Shown in pieces: positions 17,402-26,261 of a stretch of DNA of 64,000 bases. This DNA is from Paenibacillus terrae. GTDB lineage: Bacteria; Bacillota; Bacilli; Paenibacillales; Paenibacillaceae. The notes beneath the pieces are model-generated. The model ran no database searches, was not told the DNA's origin, and saw only the letters and a program-made list of their open reading frames with translations. The stretch spans positions 113,486 through 177,485 of the forward strand of contig NZ_PNXQ01000014.1 of NCBI RefSeq assembly GCF_005217525.1. Reading direction: 5' to 3'. A program made the position numbers and the translations under genes. The first letter of the stretch is position 1. The number at the start of each line of letters is the position of its first letter.

Positions 17402-19095
17402 GCAAGTATACCATTGGTGTCGATTATGGAACAGAGTCCGGGCGTGCAGTCATTGTTGATCTATCTAACGGAGCTGAAATTGCCACACACGTAACACCTT
17501 ATCGCCATGGGGTTATTGATGAAGTGCTACCTGGCAACGGACGCAAGCTGGAAATGGACTGGGCGCTGGAGCATCCGGCTGACTATATTGAAGTGCTGAC
17601 AACTTCTGTACCTGCTGTCATGAAGGAGACAGGAATTTCTCCGGACGACATCATCGGGATCGGCATTGATTTTACGGCATGTACGATGCTGCCAATCGAC
17701 GCACAAGGACAACCATTGTGCTTTGACGAGAAGCTGAAGGATAATCCGCATAGCTGGGTAAAACTGTGGAAGCATCATGCAGCACAGGATGAAGCGGACC
17801 GTCTGAACGAAATTGCCTCACAGCGGGGAGAGGCATTCCAGCCCCGTTATGGTGGTAAAATTTCATCTGAATGGATGATCGCAAAAATCTGGCAAATTCT
17901 GAACGAAGCGCCGGATATTTATGATCAGACAGATCGCTTTGTAGAAGCGACCGACTGGGTTATTTCCCAGCTTAGTGGAGAGCTGAAACGCAATCAATGT
18001 ACAGCAGGCTACAAGTCCATTTACCATCATCGTGACGGTTATCCGGACCGTGAGTTTTTCAAAGCGCTCGATCCTCGTCTGGAAAATCTGACGGATACGA
18101 AGCTGCGTGGTGAGATTTATGACTTGGGTAGCCGTGCAGGTGGATTAACAGAGGACATGGCTGCAAAACTCGGGTTGAATCCGGGAACTGCGGTAGCCGT
18201 AGGTAACGTGGATGCACATGCGGCTGTTCCGGCGGTAGGTGTCGTGACACCAGGGAAGCTGGTTATGGCGATGGGCACCTCTATTTGTCATATGCTGCTC
18301 GGTGAGGAAGAAAAAGAAGTCGAAGGTATGTGCGGTGTTGTAGAAAACGGAATTATTCCGGGCTATTACGGCTATGAGGCTGGTCAGTCGGCGGTAGGAG
18401 ATATTTTCGCATGGTTCGTTGAGCATGCTGTTCCCGGCGAGGTGAAGGAGCAGGCTGCGGCAGAAGGCGTGAACGTTCATGTGTGGCTGGAGCGCAAAGC
18501 GGCTGCGTACAAACCGGGCGAAACCGGATTGCTTGCACTGGATTGGTGGAACGGCAACCGTTCTGTGCTGGTGGATACGAACCTGACGGGTCTTATTGTC
18601 GGCTATACGCTGCTGACGAAGCCAGAGGAAGTGTATCGTACATTGCTGGAAGCAACAGCGTTCGGCACACGTAAAATCGTCGATGCGTTCCATCACAACG
18701 GCGTGCCGGTAGATGTATTGTACGCATGCGGTGGATTACCGCAGAAAAACCGTCTTTTGATGCAAATTTATGCGGATGTAACTGGACGGGAGATCAAAGT
18801 GGCGGCTTCTACTCAAACCCCTGCGCTGGGCGCAGCGATGTTCGCGGCAGTGGCTGCGGGAGCAGAAGCCGGAGGGTATGACGATATCGTCGAAGCAGCG
18901 CGCCATATGGCTCGTGTACGGGACGAGAGCTTTAAGCCGATCCCAGAGAACGCGGCCGTCTATGATAAGCTGTACGAGGAATACAGCCGTCTTCACGACT
19001 ACTTTGGACGTGGAGGCAATCCGGTGATGAAGAAGCTGAAGGCGATTAAGGAAGAAGCCGGACGTTCTACACAAGCGGCAAGCACTCATTCTTAA
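17398..19095 (+). CDS. araB: L-ribulokinase
   Basis: A 565-residue FGGY-family sugar kinase that phosphorylates L-ribulose. The N-terminal phosphate loop is [15 protein letters not shown], the sugar-binding DFTAC segment follows near residue 90, and the C-terminal ATP site includes [10 protein letters not shown] and ACGGLPQKN. Length equals that of B. subtilis AraB (about 560). It overlaps araD by 4 bp. The kinase and epimerase together handle ribulose made by an AraA that must be encoded elsewhere. Confidence 0.96.
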   Translation: MSKYTIGVDYGTESGRAVIVDLSNGAEIATHVTPYRHGVIDEVLPGNGRKLEMDWALEHPADYIEVLTTSVPAVMKETGISPDDIIGIGIDFTACTMLPIDAQGQPLCFDEKLKDNPHSWVKLWKHHAAQDEADRLNEIASQRGEAFQPRYGGKISSEWMIAKIWQILNEAPDIYDQTDRFVEATDWVISQLSGELKRNQCTAGYKSIYHHRDGYPDREFFKALDPRLENLTDTKLRGEIYDLGSRAGGLTEDMAAKLGLNPGTAVAVGNVDAHAAVPAVGVVTPGKLVMAMGTSICHMLLGEEEKEVEGMCGVVENGIIPGYYGYEAGQSAVGDIFAWFVEHAVPGEVKEQAAAEGVNVHVWLERKAAAYKPGETGLLALDWWNGNRSVLVDTNLTGLIVGYTLLTKPEEVYRTLLEATAFGTRKIVDAFHHNGVPVDVLYACGGLPQKNRLLMQIYADVTGREIKVAASTQTPALGAAMFAAVAAGAEAGGYDDIVEAARHMARVRDESFKPIPENAAVYDKLYEEYSRLHDYFGRGGNPVMKKLKAIKEEAGRSTQAASTHS

Positions 19096-19113
19096 AGAGA
19101 TAAGATATCTAAA

Positions 19114-19155
19114 AAAGCACAGTGTGCCGAGAAAACGGCAGACTGTGCTTTCTTT
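19114..19155 (+). terminator. araDB terminator
   Basis: AAAGCACAGT (19114-19123) pairs with ACTGTGCTTT (19142-19151), with an inner TGCCG/CGGCA stem, followed by TCTTTG. A-rich flanks could let it work in both directions. Confidence 0.75.
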
Positions 19156-19270
19156 GTTCTTATATTCCGTGATTTGCAGCAAGCGAAAGTCTTATGAAAT
19201 GAAAGATGGTAATGCGTTCCTTTCATAGACTTTCAGGTAAAGTACAAAAGTTTAGTTTTAACGGACATTC

Positions 19271-19855
19271 TCACTTTTTCAGCATGGCATCAGCAAACAA
19301 AATGGATTTCGGAATACGGAAAAACTGTTCCGCCTGATCCTGGAAGGTTTGAGAAGGAACGGTACCCTGGTGCAACCATTTTCGGAATGTGCCGGGATGA
19401 ACGCCAATCCAATGACTGACATCGGTCACCGAAATATCATGGACCATACATAGACCCGCCAAAATCCGGTTTTTGACCGGGGAACGAGTCACAGTCCGTT
19501 TCATAAAACGGGACGGTGATGGCTGACAGATGAGCGGTGAACGCCGGACAACCTCTTCATTAAACAGAATATGGTGTGGATACCCAAGTGTGTTACACGT
19601 TTTTTCCAGATTAGTGTTGCCGGGAATACGGCCCTCATATACCCACGCGCTGACGCTACGTGAGGAAATGGAAAGCTCCTCGGCAAGCTGAGACAGTTTA
19701 ATGTCATTAGCCATCAAAACGGCTAGCAGAACACGGTTTCGTACTTGACAGCGTGTCGGCTTGCGAAAACGTTTGACGCGCACACCTTTTCCCAAATATT
19801 TGCGATTGATCAGAGACCACGCCTGAATGGAATGTTTATCTTGTTGTTTAGGCAT
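19271..19855 (-). CDS. Double helix-turn-helix protein of unknown role
   Basis: A 194-residue basic protein built of two copies of the same HTH unit. Residues 40-105 and 129-194 align over 66 positions without gaps, with 14 identities by hand (for example NR-V/I-L, D-I, W...G..P, P..ILF). Each copy looks like a Cro/XRE-type HTH (LAEELSISSRSVSAWV and VSHWIGVHPGTFRKWL). The first 39 residues are rich in Lys/Arg. ATG 19855 is chosen because GGAGG is 4 bp upstream; the upstream in-frame ATG 19882 has no site. No sensor domain is visible. It is divergent from the NERD helicase gene. I cannot name a family with confidence. Confidence 0.75.
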   Translation of the reverse strand: MPKQQDKHSIQAWSLINRKYLGKGVRVKRFRKPTRCQVRNRVLLAVLMANDIKLSQLAEELSISSRSVSAWVYEGRIPGNTNLEKTCNTLGYPHHILFNEEVVRRSPLICQPSPSRFMKRTVTRSPVKNRILAGLCMVHDISVTDVSHWIGVHPGTFRKWLHQGTVPSQTFQDQAEQFFRIPKSILFADAMLKK

Positions 19856-20199
19856 ATATCCTCCGATTTTTTTTAACCACATACTACTATACCCGGAGGG
19901 GGCTTTGCAAGTGACTCCCCTCCTGATTTTCTTTTAATCCCATGGGCTTAACCGGTTTATGGAAAATAAGGTCCATTTGACCTATGAAAAGAGGCGTTTA
20001 AGGGACCGATATATTAAATTATTATATTTATTGTGGAAATGGAGGAAATATGTTCTTTTTTATGATTGTAAGGTTTATAAGAGAGAAATGGATAGCTGTA
20101 CTTCGCCCTTTGGAAAATATTTGATATACTATATATGTAATATGCTGTTGAAATCTATACATTACTGTGGAAGAACCGCGAAATGGAGAGACAGAACAC
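19856..20199 (+). other. AT-rich divergent intergenic region with GC-rich hairpin
   Basis: This stretch separates the double-HTH gene from the NERD helicase gene. It is strikingly AT-rich after 19960. A GC-rich inverted repeat GGAGGGG / CCCCTCC lies at 19895-19901 and 19917-19923, just before the double-HTH start, and could be an operator or leader hairpin. An open frame at 19959-20264 has no ribosome binding site and is not called. Confidence 0.5.
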
Positions 20200-22098
20200 A
20201 TGGCTTATATGGTACCGGAGTATATACCGAAGAATGCAACAGCAGGAGAGCGACTTCTGTTTGAAACCTTAAAGAGATATTTACCTAGTGATTATATTGT
20301 TTATTATGAACCGGAAATTCGGGGACGACGACCTGATTTTGTTATTATCGGCCCGGATCTTGGACTCGTTGTTCTTGAAGTAAAGGATTATACGAAAAGC
20401 ACGTTGCATCAAATTAATCAGGACGAATGGATGCTACATACCTCAGCCGGTGAGACACGAACGGTGAAAAGTCCGCTGAAACAGGCGCGGGACAATGCCC
20501 GACTTATTTCGGACCAATTGAAAAAAGACAAAAACTTACTTCAAGGTTTATCTGGTTATCTAAAGTTTTCCTATGGATACGGTACGGTATTTACACGTTT
20601 GAAGCAAGAGGATTTCATTAAATTAGGACTATACAATGTAATAGATCCTTCTTTTGTGCTGTGCAGAGATGAGATTGATACAGAAGACGAAGGATTTTCC
20701 AGCGAAACTTTGATGGAAAAGCTGTTTGGTATGTTCACGATTCAAAGCAAACGTCGTTATACCCTTACAGATGAGGACATTCAGGCTATCCGGTTTCATT
20801 TATTTCCCGAAGTACGGATTAGCGCAGAGTTCAAGGAACCTGTACCTTATCAGGATCAGTTGTTGCTATCTCTTCATAATATCAAAACCATGGATCTGCA
20901 CCAGGAGAATATGGCTAAACAATTGGGAGACAGACATCGTCTTATTCGTGGCGTGGCAGGTAGTGGAAAAACGCTGGTTCTTGTCAGTCGGGCTAAGATG
21001 CTGGCTCAAGCCCATCCTGATTGGAAAATTCTTGTTCTTTGCTATGGTATCCCCCTATCTCGGACTCTCAAGCAGTGGATTGGCCAAAAAATGAGGGAGC
21101 CGGAAGATTTATTTGGTTTTGCTAATGCAGAATGTGAATGGGAGTCTTCTAATATTGAAGTATATAACTTTCATGAATGGCTTGGTAGTCATATGCGGAT
21201 CAAGGACAGTGCGATACCTGAGTTGCTAGAGAAATTGGACAAATCTGAAGCCATTGTTCCGATCTACGATGCCATACTCATTGATGAAGGACAGGACTTT
21301 GAGCCAGATTGGTTGCGTTTGGTCAGTCATTGTCTCAATCCTGATACGAAGTCCCTACTGTTAGTAGAGGATCGGGCACAATCTATTTTCAAAAGGAAGA
21401 ATAGTCTTGTACAGGAAACGGGTCTCGATTTTCGGGGGAGATCGAAAATCCTTTCTATTAACTACCGAAATACGGCCCAAATTGTACAGTTTGCTTGGGA
21501 TTTTTATCGCAGCCATTCACAACTACAGAACAAGGTGCAAAGCGGATCACTTGAAGGAGTTGAAATTATTCCCCCACAGTCAACCAAGCGCAAGGGACCT
21601 GAACCTATCTTCCGTAGATGCCGAAATATTCGCGAGGAGATGGATTTTATTATTAAATCTATTACATTTCTGCGTCAAGAAAAGGCTATTCCGCTTAATG
21701 ATATAGCTATTTTATATAGGGTGCAGAACAGTTACAAAATCTCTTATATTAATGAGATCAAAAGCAGCTTACAGAAGCATCAGGTACCGTATACCTGGAT
21801 GACTGAAAGCCGTGAATCCAAACGTAATTTTATAAGAGAAGAAGAGACGGTAAAAATATCTACTCTCGACAGTGCTAAAGGTCTGGATTTTCGTGCTGTC
21901 TTTATTGTGGCGATTGAGAACATGCCATTTAAGAGGGAAGAGGTTGAAGAAAGAGAGGTCTCTCTGCTATATATTGGCATGACCCGTGCGCTCGAATGGT
22001 TGTTTCTTACATATAGCGGAGAGTCCAAATATACCTTGTATCTAGATGAGATGTATAAGAGGAAAACGAAGAAAATCGCACCCAAGCAATCAGGTTGA
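20200..22098 (+). CDS. NERD nuclease-UvrD helicase fusion
   Basis: A 632-residue protein. The N-terminal NERD domain (about 10-125) has the PD-(D/E)xK nuclease residues D46 in RPDF and E60-x-K62 in LEVKDY. A superfamily 1 helicase follows, with Walker A GVAGSGKT (251-258), motif II DEGQD from D362, and the C-terminal lobe with KISTLDSAKGLDF and YIGMTRALEWLF. ATG 20200 follows GGAGAG by 9 bp; an upstream GTG 20167 is less likely. Such fusions probably process foreign or damaged DNA, but the role is not established. It stands alone, next to a DNA-binding protein, in a patch more AT-rich than its neighbours, which hints at horizontal transfer. Confidence 0.9.
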   Translation: MAYMVPEYIPKNATAGERLLFETLKRYLPSDYIVYYEPEIRGRRPDFVIIGPDLGLVVLEVKDYTKSTLHQINQDEWMLHTSAGETRTVKSPLKQARDNARLISDQLKKDKNLLQGLSGYLKFSYGYGTVFTRLKQEDFIKLGLYNVIDPSFVLCRDEIDTEDEGFSSETLMEKLFGMFTIQSKRRYTLTDEDIQAIRFHLFPEVRISAEFKEPVPYQDQLLLSLHNIKTMDLHQENMAKQLGDRHRLIRGVAGSGKTLVLVSRAKMLAQAHPDWKILVLCYGIPLSRTLKQWIGQKMREPEDLFGFANAECEWESSNIEVYNFHEWLGSHMRIKDSAIPELLEKLDKSEAIVPIYDAILIDEGQDFEPDWLRLVSHCLNPDTKSLLLVEDRAQSIFKRKNSLVQETGLDFRGRSKILSINYRNTAQIVQFAWDFYRSHSQLQNKVQSGSLEGVEIIPPQSTKRKGPEPIFRRCRNIREEMDFIIKSITFLRQEKAIPLNDIAILYRVQNSYKISYINEIKSSLQKHQVPYTWMTESRESKRNFIREEETVKISTLDSAKGLDFRAVFIVAIENMPFKREEVEEREVSLLYIGMTRALEWLFLTYSGESKYTLYLDEMYKRKTKKIAPKQSG

Positions 22099-22385
22099 GG
22101 GGTCTCCAATTTATTCACAACTTTGTAACCTCGATGGTCGGGGAGATTGCGAGATTGTTGTCGAATTGTTTCACTATATTTACATACTATACTCTGGTAA
22201 TCTATTAATATATATAGGTGGGACGGAAAGGCGTTCCGATTCAATAAGTTGAGATGCGTTTATGTTCTATATGTTTAGTGAATGTCTATATTGCCATGTC
22301 TATACCGTCATGTCTGTATAACTTCATAGACAAGCTAGAGATAGCTCCCGCACAATATAAAATACAGCACAGGATGGTGTAAGTA

Positions 22386-23522
22386 ATGAAGTTTTTGAAT
22401 GTAAAATGGATGGCTGTATGTTTGATGGCAATATGTTGTTTGGGTCTGTTGGGCGTACATACGAATACGGCAAGTGCGCAAGCGAAGGCTCCTTTGCTGG
22501 GGGTCAATGATGTATTACTGGATTCGAATACGATTCGGCCAGTGATGGAAAATGACAAATTGTATGTACCTATCGTTACATTAGGTCAAAAGATGGGGAT
22601 TTCCACTTCGGTCAGCGGTCGTACATTGCAGTTGACGGGACATAATCGCAGCTTTACGCTGGATCTGACCAAGGGTGATGTTTTTGAGCGCGGAGGACGT
22701 ACGATGGTGCCGATTCGCACCTTGGCGGATGCCTTCGGTTTTACCATCACGATACCTTCAAGCAATCTATACCGAATTCAGAATGCGAATTCAAGCTTGT
22801 CTGATACACAATTTTTGAACAAATTTGCCGTAGAAATTAAACAGTATGCCGCTGTGAAGCCAGGCAAAGCCAGCAATGCAGGAACTAAGGGGAACGCTTC
22901 CCCATCAAGCCGTACGATTTATTTGAGCTTCGATGACGGTCCTACAGCCCATACTTCACAGCTGTTGGATATCTTGGATAAATATAATGCCAAGGCGACT
23001 TTCTTCATGTTGGGACCGGAAATTCGTCAACATAGTGCAGTTATGAAAAGAATGGTAGAGGCAGGGCATGGTTTGGGCTTGCATGGTATGACGCACCAGG
23101 TGAAGAAAATCTATGCTTCTCCGGCAGCGGCGCTTGGAGAAATGAATCAGGATAATGAGATTTTATTCCAGGCAACAGGACAACGCACTTCTTTAATTCG
23201 TACGCCTTATGGCAGCAAACCGTATTTGAATAAAGCATTCCGTGATCAGCTGACGGGTGCAGGCTATCATATTTGGGATTGGAATGTAGATTCCAACGAT
23301 TGGCGTTATACCAAAAATCCAGAGCATTTTGAACAGAGCGTTCTGCGTGATATTAAAAGATTGAAAAAACAAGGCAGAACACCTGTCGTTCTTATGCATG
23401 ATAAGCCATCTACGATCAAGGTTCTTCCACAGATCATGGCAGCTTTGCAGAAAGAAGGCTATTCGTTCGAACCGTTAAATGGCAATTTGACTCCACTTAA
23501 TTTTTGGAATGATCATCGTTAA
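22386..23522 (+). CDS. Secreted polysaccharide deacetylase with N-terminal stalk domain
   Basis: A 378-residue exported protein. A signal peptide ends near TASAQA (about residue 33). Residues 40-125 resemble the copper-amine-oxidase N-terminal (stalk) domain common in Paenibacillus cell-surface proteins (MVPIRTLADAFGF). The NodB deacetylase domain has all five motifs: SFDDGP, HGMTH, RTPYGS, WDWNVDSNDW and VLMHD. It probably removes acetyl groups from peptidoglycan or another cell-wall polymer. Monocistronic, with a terminator at about 23538. Confidence 0.93.
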   Translation: MKFLNVKWMAVCLMAICCLGLLGVHTNTASAQAKAPLLGVNDVLLDSNTIRPVMENDKLYVPIVTLGQKMGISTSVSGRTLQLTGHNRSFTLDLTKGDVFERGGRTMVPIRTLADAFGFTITIPSSNLYRIQNANSSLSDTQFLNKFAVEIKQYAAVKPGKASNAGTKGNASPSSRTIYLSFDDGPTAHTSQLLDILDKYNAKATFFMLGPEIRQHSAVMKRMVEAGHGLGLHGMTHQVKKIYASPAAALGEMNQDNEILFQATGQRTSLIRTPYGSKPYLNKAFRDQLTGAGYHIWDWNVDSNDWRYTKNPEHFEQSVLRDIKRLKKQGRTPVVLMHDKPSTIKVLPQIMAALQKEGYSFEPLNGNLTPLNFWNDHR

Positions 23523-23537
23523 TTGAATAGCTGTCAG

Positions 23538-23588
23538 AAAAACAGGCTACCCTACTTTATTTTTTGAAGAGGGGGGTCTGTTTTTTTC
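23538..23588 (+). terminator. Terminator after the deacetylase gene
   Basis: AAAAACAGGCTACCCT pairs with AGGGGGGTCTGTTTTTT with one or two wobbles, followed by a long T-run. Confidence 0.75.
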
Positions 23589-23730
23589 GTGTTTGCACAG
23601 AAAATCATGAGGTTTAACAGCTTGTTTTATATGAATCTATGAATTCTTATCCCTGTCCAGGTCATATGACTTTACGGGTTGCCACGTCGCTGCATATATT
23701 GCAGTAACCGCCCCGAGAGGAGGAACAGGT

Positions 23731-24144
23731 ATGAATATTAACCCGGCAATGTTTAGTATGTTTTGTGCTACCACAGGTGCCATTATTACATTTGCATTTG
23801 GCGGCTGGAATCAGTTGATGGTGCTGTTCACAGTTGCGATGGCTGTTGATTATGTGACAGGAGTTGCCGCAGCGATTAAGACAGGACAAGGCTTGAGCAG
23901 CAAAGCCGGTTTTTGGGGGTTGATGAGAAAGGCTTTGATGCTGATGGTGATTTCTTTGGCACATCATATGGATCTTCTGATGGGCACCGAAATCATGAAA
24001 GGGGCGGCGACGTATTTTTATTTATCCAACGAATTAATCTCTATTACAGAAAACTGCTCACGCATGGGCTTGCCGCTTCCACCAAAGCTCAAGAATTTTT
24101 TTGCTTTGCTGAAGGACAAGGAGTCTGGTGGGAAAGATCGCTAG
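23731..24144 (+). CDS. Phage-type holin family membrane protein
   Basis: A 137-residue membrane protein with three to four hydrophobic segments, resembling the holin family of toxin-secretion/phage-lysis proteins (Phage_holin_4_1; TcdE-like). The motif VDYVTGVAAAIKTGQGLSS and the GFWGLMRKALML segment are characteristic. AGGAGG precedes the ATG. There is no endolysin or phage gene next to it; the nearest murein enzyme is the LysM peptidase 3 kb away. Palindromes GTCATATGAC (23661-23670) and CTGCA-TATAT-TGCAG (23690-23704) lie just upstream. Confidence 0.85.
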   Translation: MNINPAMFSMFCATTGAIITFAFGGWNQLMVLFTVAMAVDYVTGVAAAIKTGQGLSSKAGFWGLMRKALMLMVISLAHHMDLLMGTEIMKGAATYFYLSNELISITENCSRMGLPLPPKLKNFFALLKDKESGGKDR

Positions 24145-24226
24145 AATTATAAAGCTTCTTTCCGTATGTGGGGCGTTATGATAAAATTTTGAAGAGAACA
24201 TTTTAAAAGATAAGGAGCCTATAAAT

Positions 24227-24514
24227 ATGATTAAACATATTGTTTTGTTCAAATTGAAAGACCGCTCCCCTGAAAGCATTGAGCATACGGCGTCCGTCTT
24301 GCGCAGCATGAACGGTAAAATCAAAGAACTTCTGTCACTCGAAATAGGTACGGATGTGATTCGTTCGGAACGATCTTATGATATTTCCCTTACGGCTGTT
24401 GTCGAAACACTGGAGGACTTGCAAACGTATCAGGTACACCCTGTGCATCAGGAGATCATTGTACACATGAATGAAGTGAAGGATGTATCGATCGCAGTAG
24501 ATTATGAAATTTGA
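24227..24514 (+). CDS. Dabb (stress-responsive alpha/beta barrel) domain protein
   Basis: A 95-residue single-domain protein of the Dabb family. The start MIKHIVLFKLK and the HPVHQE-hydrophobic end are typical. These small dimeric barrels occur in stress-induced proteins and a few cyclases; no catalytic function can be assigned here. AAGGAG is 10 bp before the ATG. The DUF86 gene begins 24 bp later and the two may share a transcript. Confidence 0.88.
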   Translation: MIKHIVLFKLKDRSPESIEHTASVLRSMNGKIKELLSLEIGTDVIRSERSYDISLTAVVETLEDLQTYQVHPVHQEIIVHMNEVKDVSIAVDYEI

Positions 24515-24538
24515 AGCGGTTACGGGAGGTGCAGGACC

Positions 24539-24979
24539 TTGTATTATGTCAACCGGGAGCAAATTGAGCTTCGACTCGGTGCCGTTCCCGAGATTGTTGC
24601 AGGACTCCGCCGCATAACGGCCGCTTGGAACGGAGATTTGTTGCAGGGGCTGGTGCAGGAGCGCTGTCTACATTTGGCGATTGAAACGGTAACAGATGTA
24701 GGGAGCTATATCATTGACGGATTTATTATGCGTGATGCGAGCAGCTATGAGGATATTATCGGTATCATTCATGAAGAGGGCGTGCTGAATGATACCGTGT
24801 TTAATCCGCTGCTGGAACTGGTAGCTTTGCGGAAACCCTTGGTGCAGGAGTATTTCGATTGGGACCGGACGAGCCTTCATCCGCTTACACCTGAGCTGCC
24901 TGAGCTATTGGAGTGTTTTGTATCCAGTGTGCATGACTATTTAAATAAGGAATTGGGTCCGCAGCCCGAGGGAGTGTAA
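24539..24979 (+). CDS. DUF86 HepT-like (HEPN fold) protein, YutE-like
   Basis: A 146-residue helical protein of the DUF86 group. RCLHLAIETVTDVGSYIIDG is the conserved HEPN core helix. In toxin pairs HepT is an RNase partnered by an MntA nucleotidyltransferase, but no such gene lies here, and the solitary Bacillus YutE-like members are not known toxins. The start is TTG 24539 with GGGAGGT 8 bp upstream. The regulator gene follows 8 bp later, so they are likely cotranscribed. Confidence 0.82.
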   Translation: MYYVNREQIELRLGAVPEIVAGLRRITAAWNGDLLQGLVQERCLHLAIETVTDVGSYIIDGFIMRDASSYEDIIGIIHEEGVLNDTVFNPLLELVALRKPLVQEYFDWDRTSLHPLTPELPELLECFVSSVHDYLNKELGPQPEGV

Positions 24980-24987
24980 AGGCTAAA

Positions 24988-25635
24988 GTGACGGATAAGC
25001 ATATCGTACCCGAAATGCCCACCAGGCGCATGATTATGACATTGTTGAAAACGAAGGGACCTGTGGGTGTCGGAAGCTTGGCAGCTCAATTGGGCATTAC
25101 CGAAATGGGGGTGCGCAGACACCTCAAATTGATGGAGCAGGATGGTCTCATCGTCGCTACAGTAGTGCGGCAGGCGATGGGGCGTCCGACGTTTTTATAC
25201 AGTCTGAGTGAGCAGGGAAGTGAGCAGTTTCCTCGGAATTATGATCATTTGTTGCTGGAACTACTGGAGGAACTGGATGAAGAGCAGGGAATGGAAGCTG
25301 TTTACTCTCTGTTTGACGGTAGAAAACGCAAAATGATGAAGCGTTACGCTCCTCAGATCGAAAGTGAGACCACGCTGGCTTCACGTGTGGAAAAGCTTTC
25401 CGGTATTCAGAACGCCTCCGGTTATATGGCGGAGTGGCGGGAAGAAGAGGACGGGAGCTACTCTATTGTGGAATACAATTGTCCGATTTCTCAAATTGCA
25501 GGCCGTTACCGCAAGGCTTGTGAATGTGAGCAGCAAATGTTCGAGGAGCTGCTTGATGCCGAGGTTGTCCGTGAGGATTGCCTAGCGGATGGAGGACGTT
25601 GCTGCCTGTACCGTATCCGGTCCCGAAAAATGTAG
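24988..25635 (+). CDS. DeoR/SufR-like winged-helix regulator with Cys-rich C-terminus
   Basis: A 215-residue regulator. The N-terminal winged helix (PVGVGSLAAQLGITEMGVRRHLKLME) is followed by a helical linker and a Cys-rich end: Cys in YNCPIS, then CEC 12 residues on, a Cys in REDC and CC in GRCCLY. The first spacing (C-x12-C) equals that of the cluster-binding end of SufR-type repressors, while the later spacings differ. An Fe-S cluster or metal is therefore plausible but unproven. Start GTG 24988 has AAAGG 5 bp upstream. The likely targets, such as suf genes, are not in the window. Confidence 0.82.
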   Translation: MTDKHIVPEMPTRRMIMTLLKTKGPVGVGSLAAQLGITEMGVRRHLKLMEQDGLIVATVVRQAMGRPTFLYSLSEQGSEQFPRNYDHLLLELLEELDEEQGMEAVYSLFDGRKRKMMKRYAPQIESETTLASRVEKLSGIQNASGYMAEWREEEDGSYSIVEYNCPISQIAGRYRKACECEQQMFEELLDAEVVREDCLADGGRCCLYRIRSRKM

Positions 25636-25733
25636 GAACTTTCACGGCTTGTTCGCTGTGTCATGACAAGCTCCCCGTGCTTATAATGCATTAACAGATG
25701 GGCATTCGCCCGGGCACAAAGGGAGAGATGATG

Positions 25734-26057
25734 ATGAAAGAAACCCACAAAAGCTTTATCCGTGGTGCGGTGACAGGTAGCATTGTCGGTTCGCTGGCTG
25801 CGCTGCTGTTTGCCCCCAAGTCAGGTCGTGATCTGCGTCAGGACATAACGGAGCAGGCACGTCTTGTCAGTGATAAGGGGCAGGAGCTGGCCGGTAAAAT
25901 TACAGATGTCTCTATTGAGTATACGGATAAAATTAAGGATACGGCCTCAGCGGTCATTCATGAAATCGGGCAATTTCGCAAAAAAGGCGAAGTTCTTCCT
26001 GAGGTCAGCATTTCATCCGCTCCTGTTCAAGAAGATACGAAAAAGGATTCTCTGTAA
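25734..26057 (+). CDS. YtxH domain general-stress-like protein
   Basis: A 107-residue protein with an N-terminal Gly-rich hydrophobic helix (FIRGAVTGSIVGSLAALLFAPKSGRDLRQDI) and a long amphipathic, Lys/Asp-rich tail, the standard YtxH layout. In B. subtilis YtxH belongs to the SigB stress response; its function is unknown. Three consecutive ATGs (25728, 25731, 25734) compete; GGGAG is 8 bp before the third, which I chose. Confidence 0.85.
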   Translation: MKETHKSFIRGAVTGSIVGSLAALLFAPKSGRDLRQDITEQARLVSDKGQELAGKITDVSIEYTDKIKDTASAVIHEIGQFRKKGEVLPEVSISSAPVQEDTKKDSL

Positions 26058-26102
26058 GCAGCTTCTAAATGAATACATTATAACTGAATATGGATTCGCT
26101 TT

Positions 26103-26133
26103 GAGGCTTCTCCTGTTGGGATGGAGCCTCTTT
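26103..26133 (+). terminator. Weak terminator after the YtxH gene
   Basis: GAGGCT / AGCCTC with an inner TCC/GGA, followed by TTTG. The T-run is short. Confidence 0.45.
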
Positions 26134-26151
26134 GTTGATGGCTTTCCCTTT

Positions 26152-26185
26152 TTCGAGTAATATTTGGGGGTACCTTTTACTCGAA
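26152..26185. repeat. Unexplained 9-bp inverted repeat upstream of murI
   Basis: TTCGAGTAA (26152-26160) and TTACTCGAA (26177-26185) form a perfect inverted repeat with a 16-nt spacer. No T-run follows on either strand. It lies 77 bp before the murI start, a position suited to an operator. A second short hairpin TTCCC-GCGA-GGGAA follows at 26217-26230. Confidence 0.6.
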
Positions 26186-26261
26186 TACAACATAAGGTAA
26201 TGTAGCAACGGATCGCTTCCCGCGAGGGAACGACTCATACTTGAACAAAAAAGGAAGCGGT

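Noticed and set aside
19959-20264. Plus-strand open frame of 101 codons before the NERD helicase
   Set aside because: No ribosome binding site, low-complexity AT-rich composition, and it overlaps the helicase start in another frame.
23731-24144. Prophage remnant around the holin gene
   Set aside because: No other phage gene (terminase, capsid, lysin, integrase) or attachment repeat is visible nearby.
24539-24979. HepT/MntA toxin-antitoxin system
   Set aside because: Only a DUF86 protein is present; no nucleotidyltransferase gene lies beside it.
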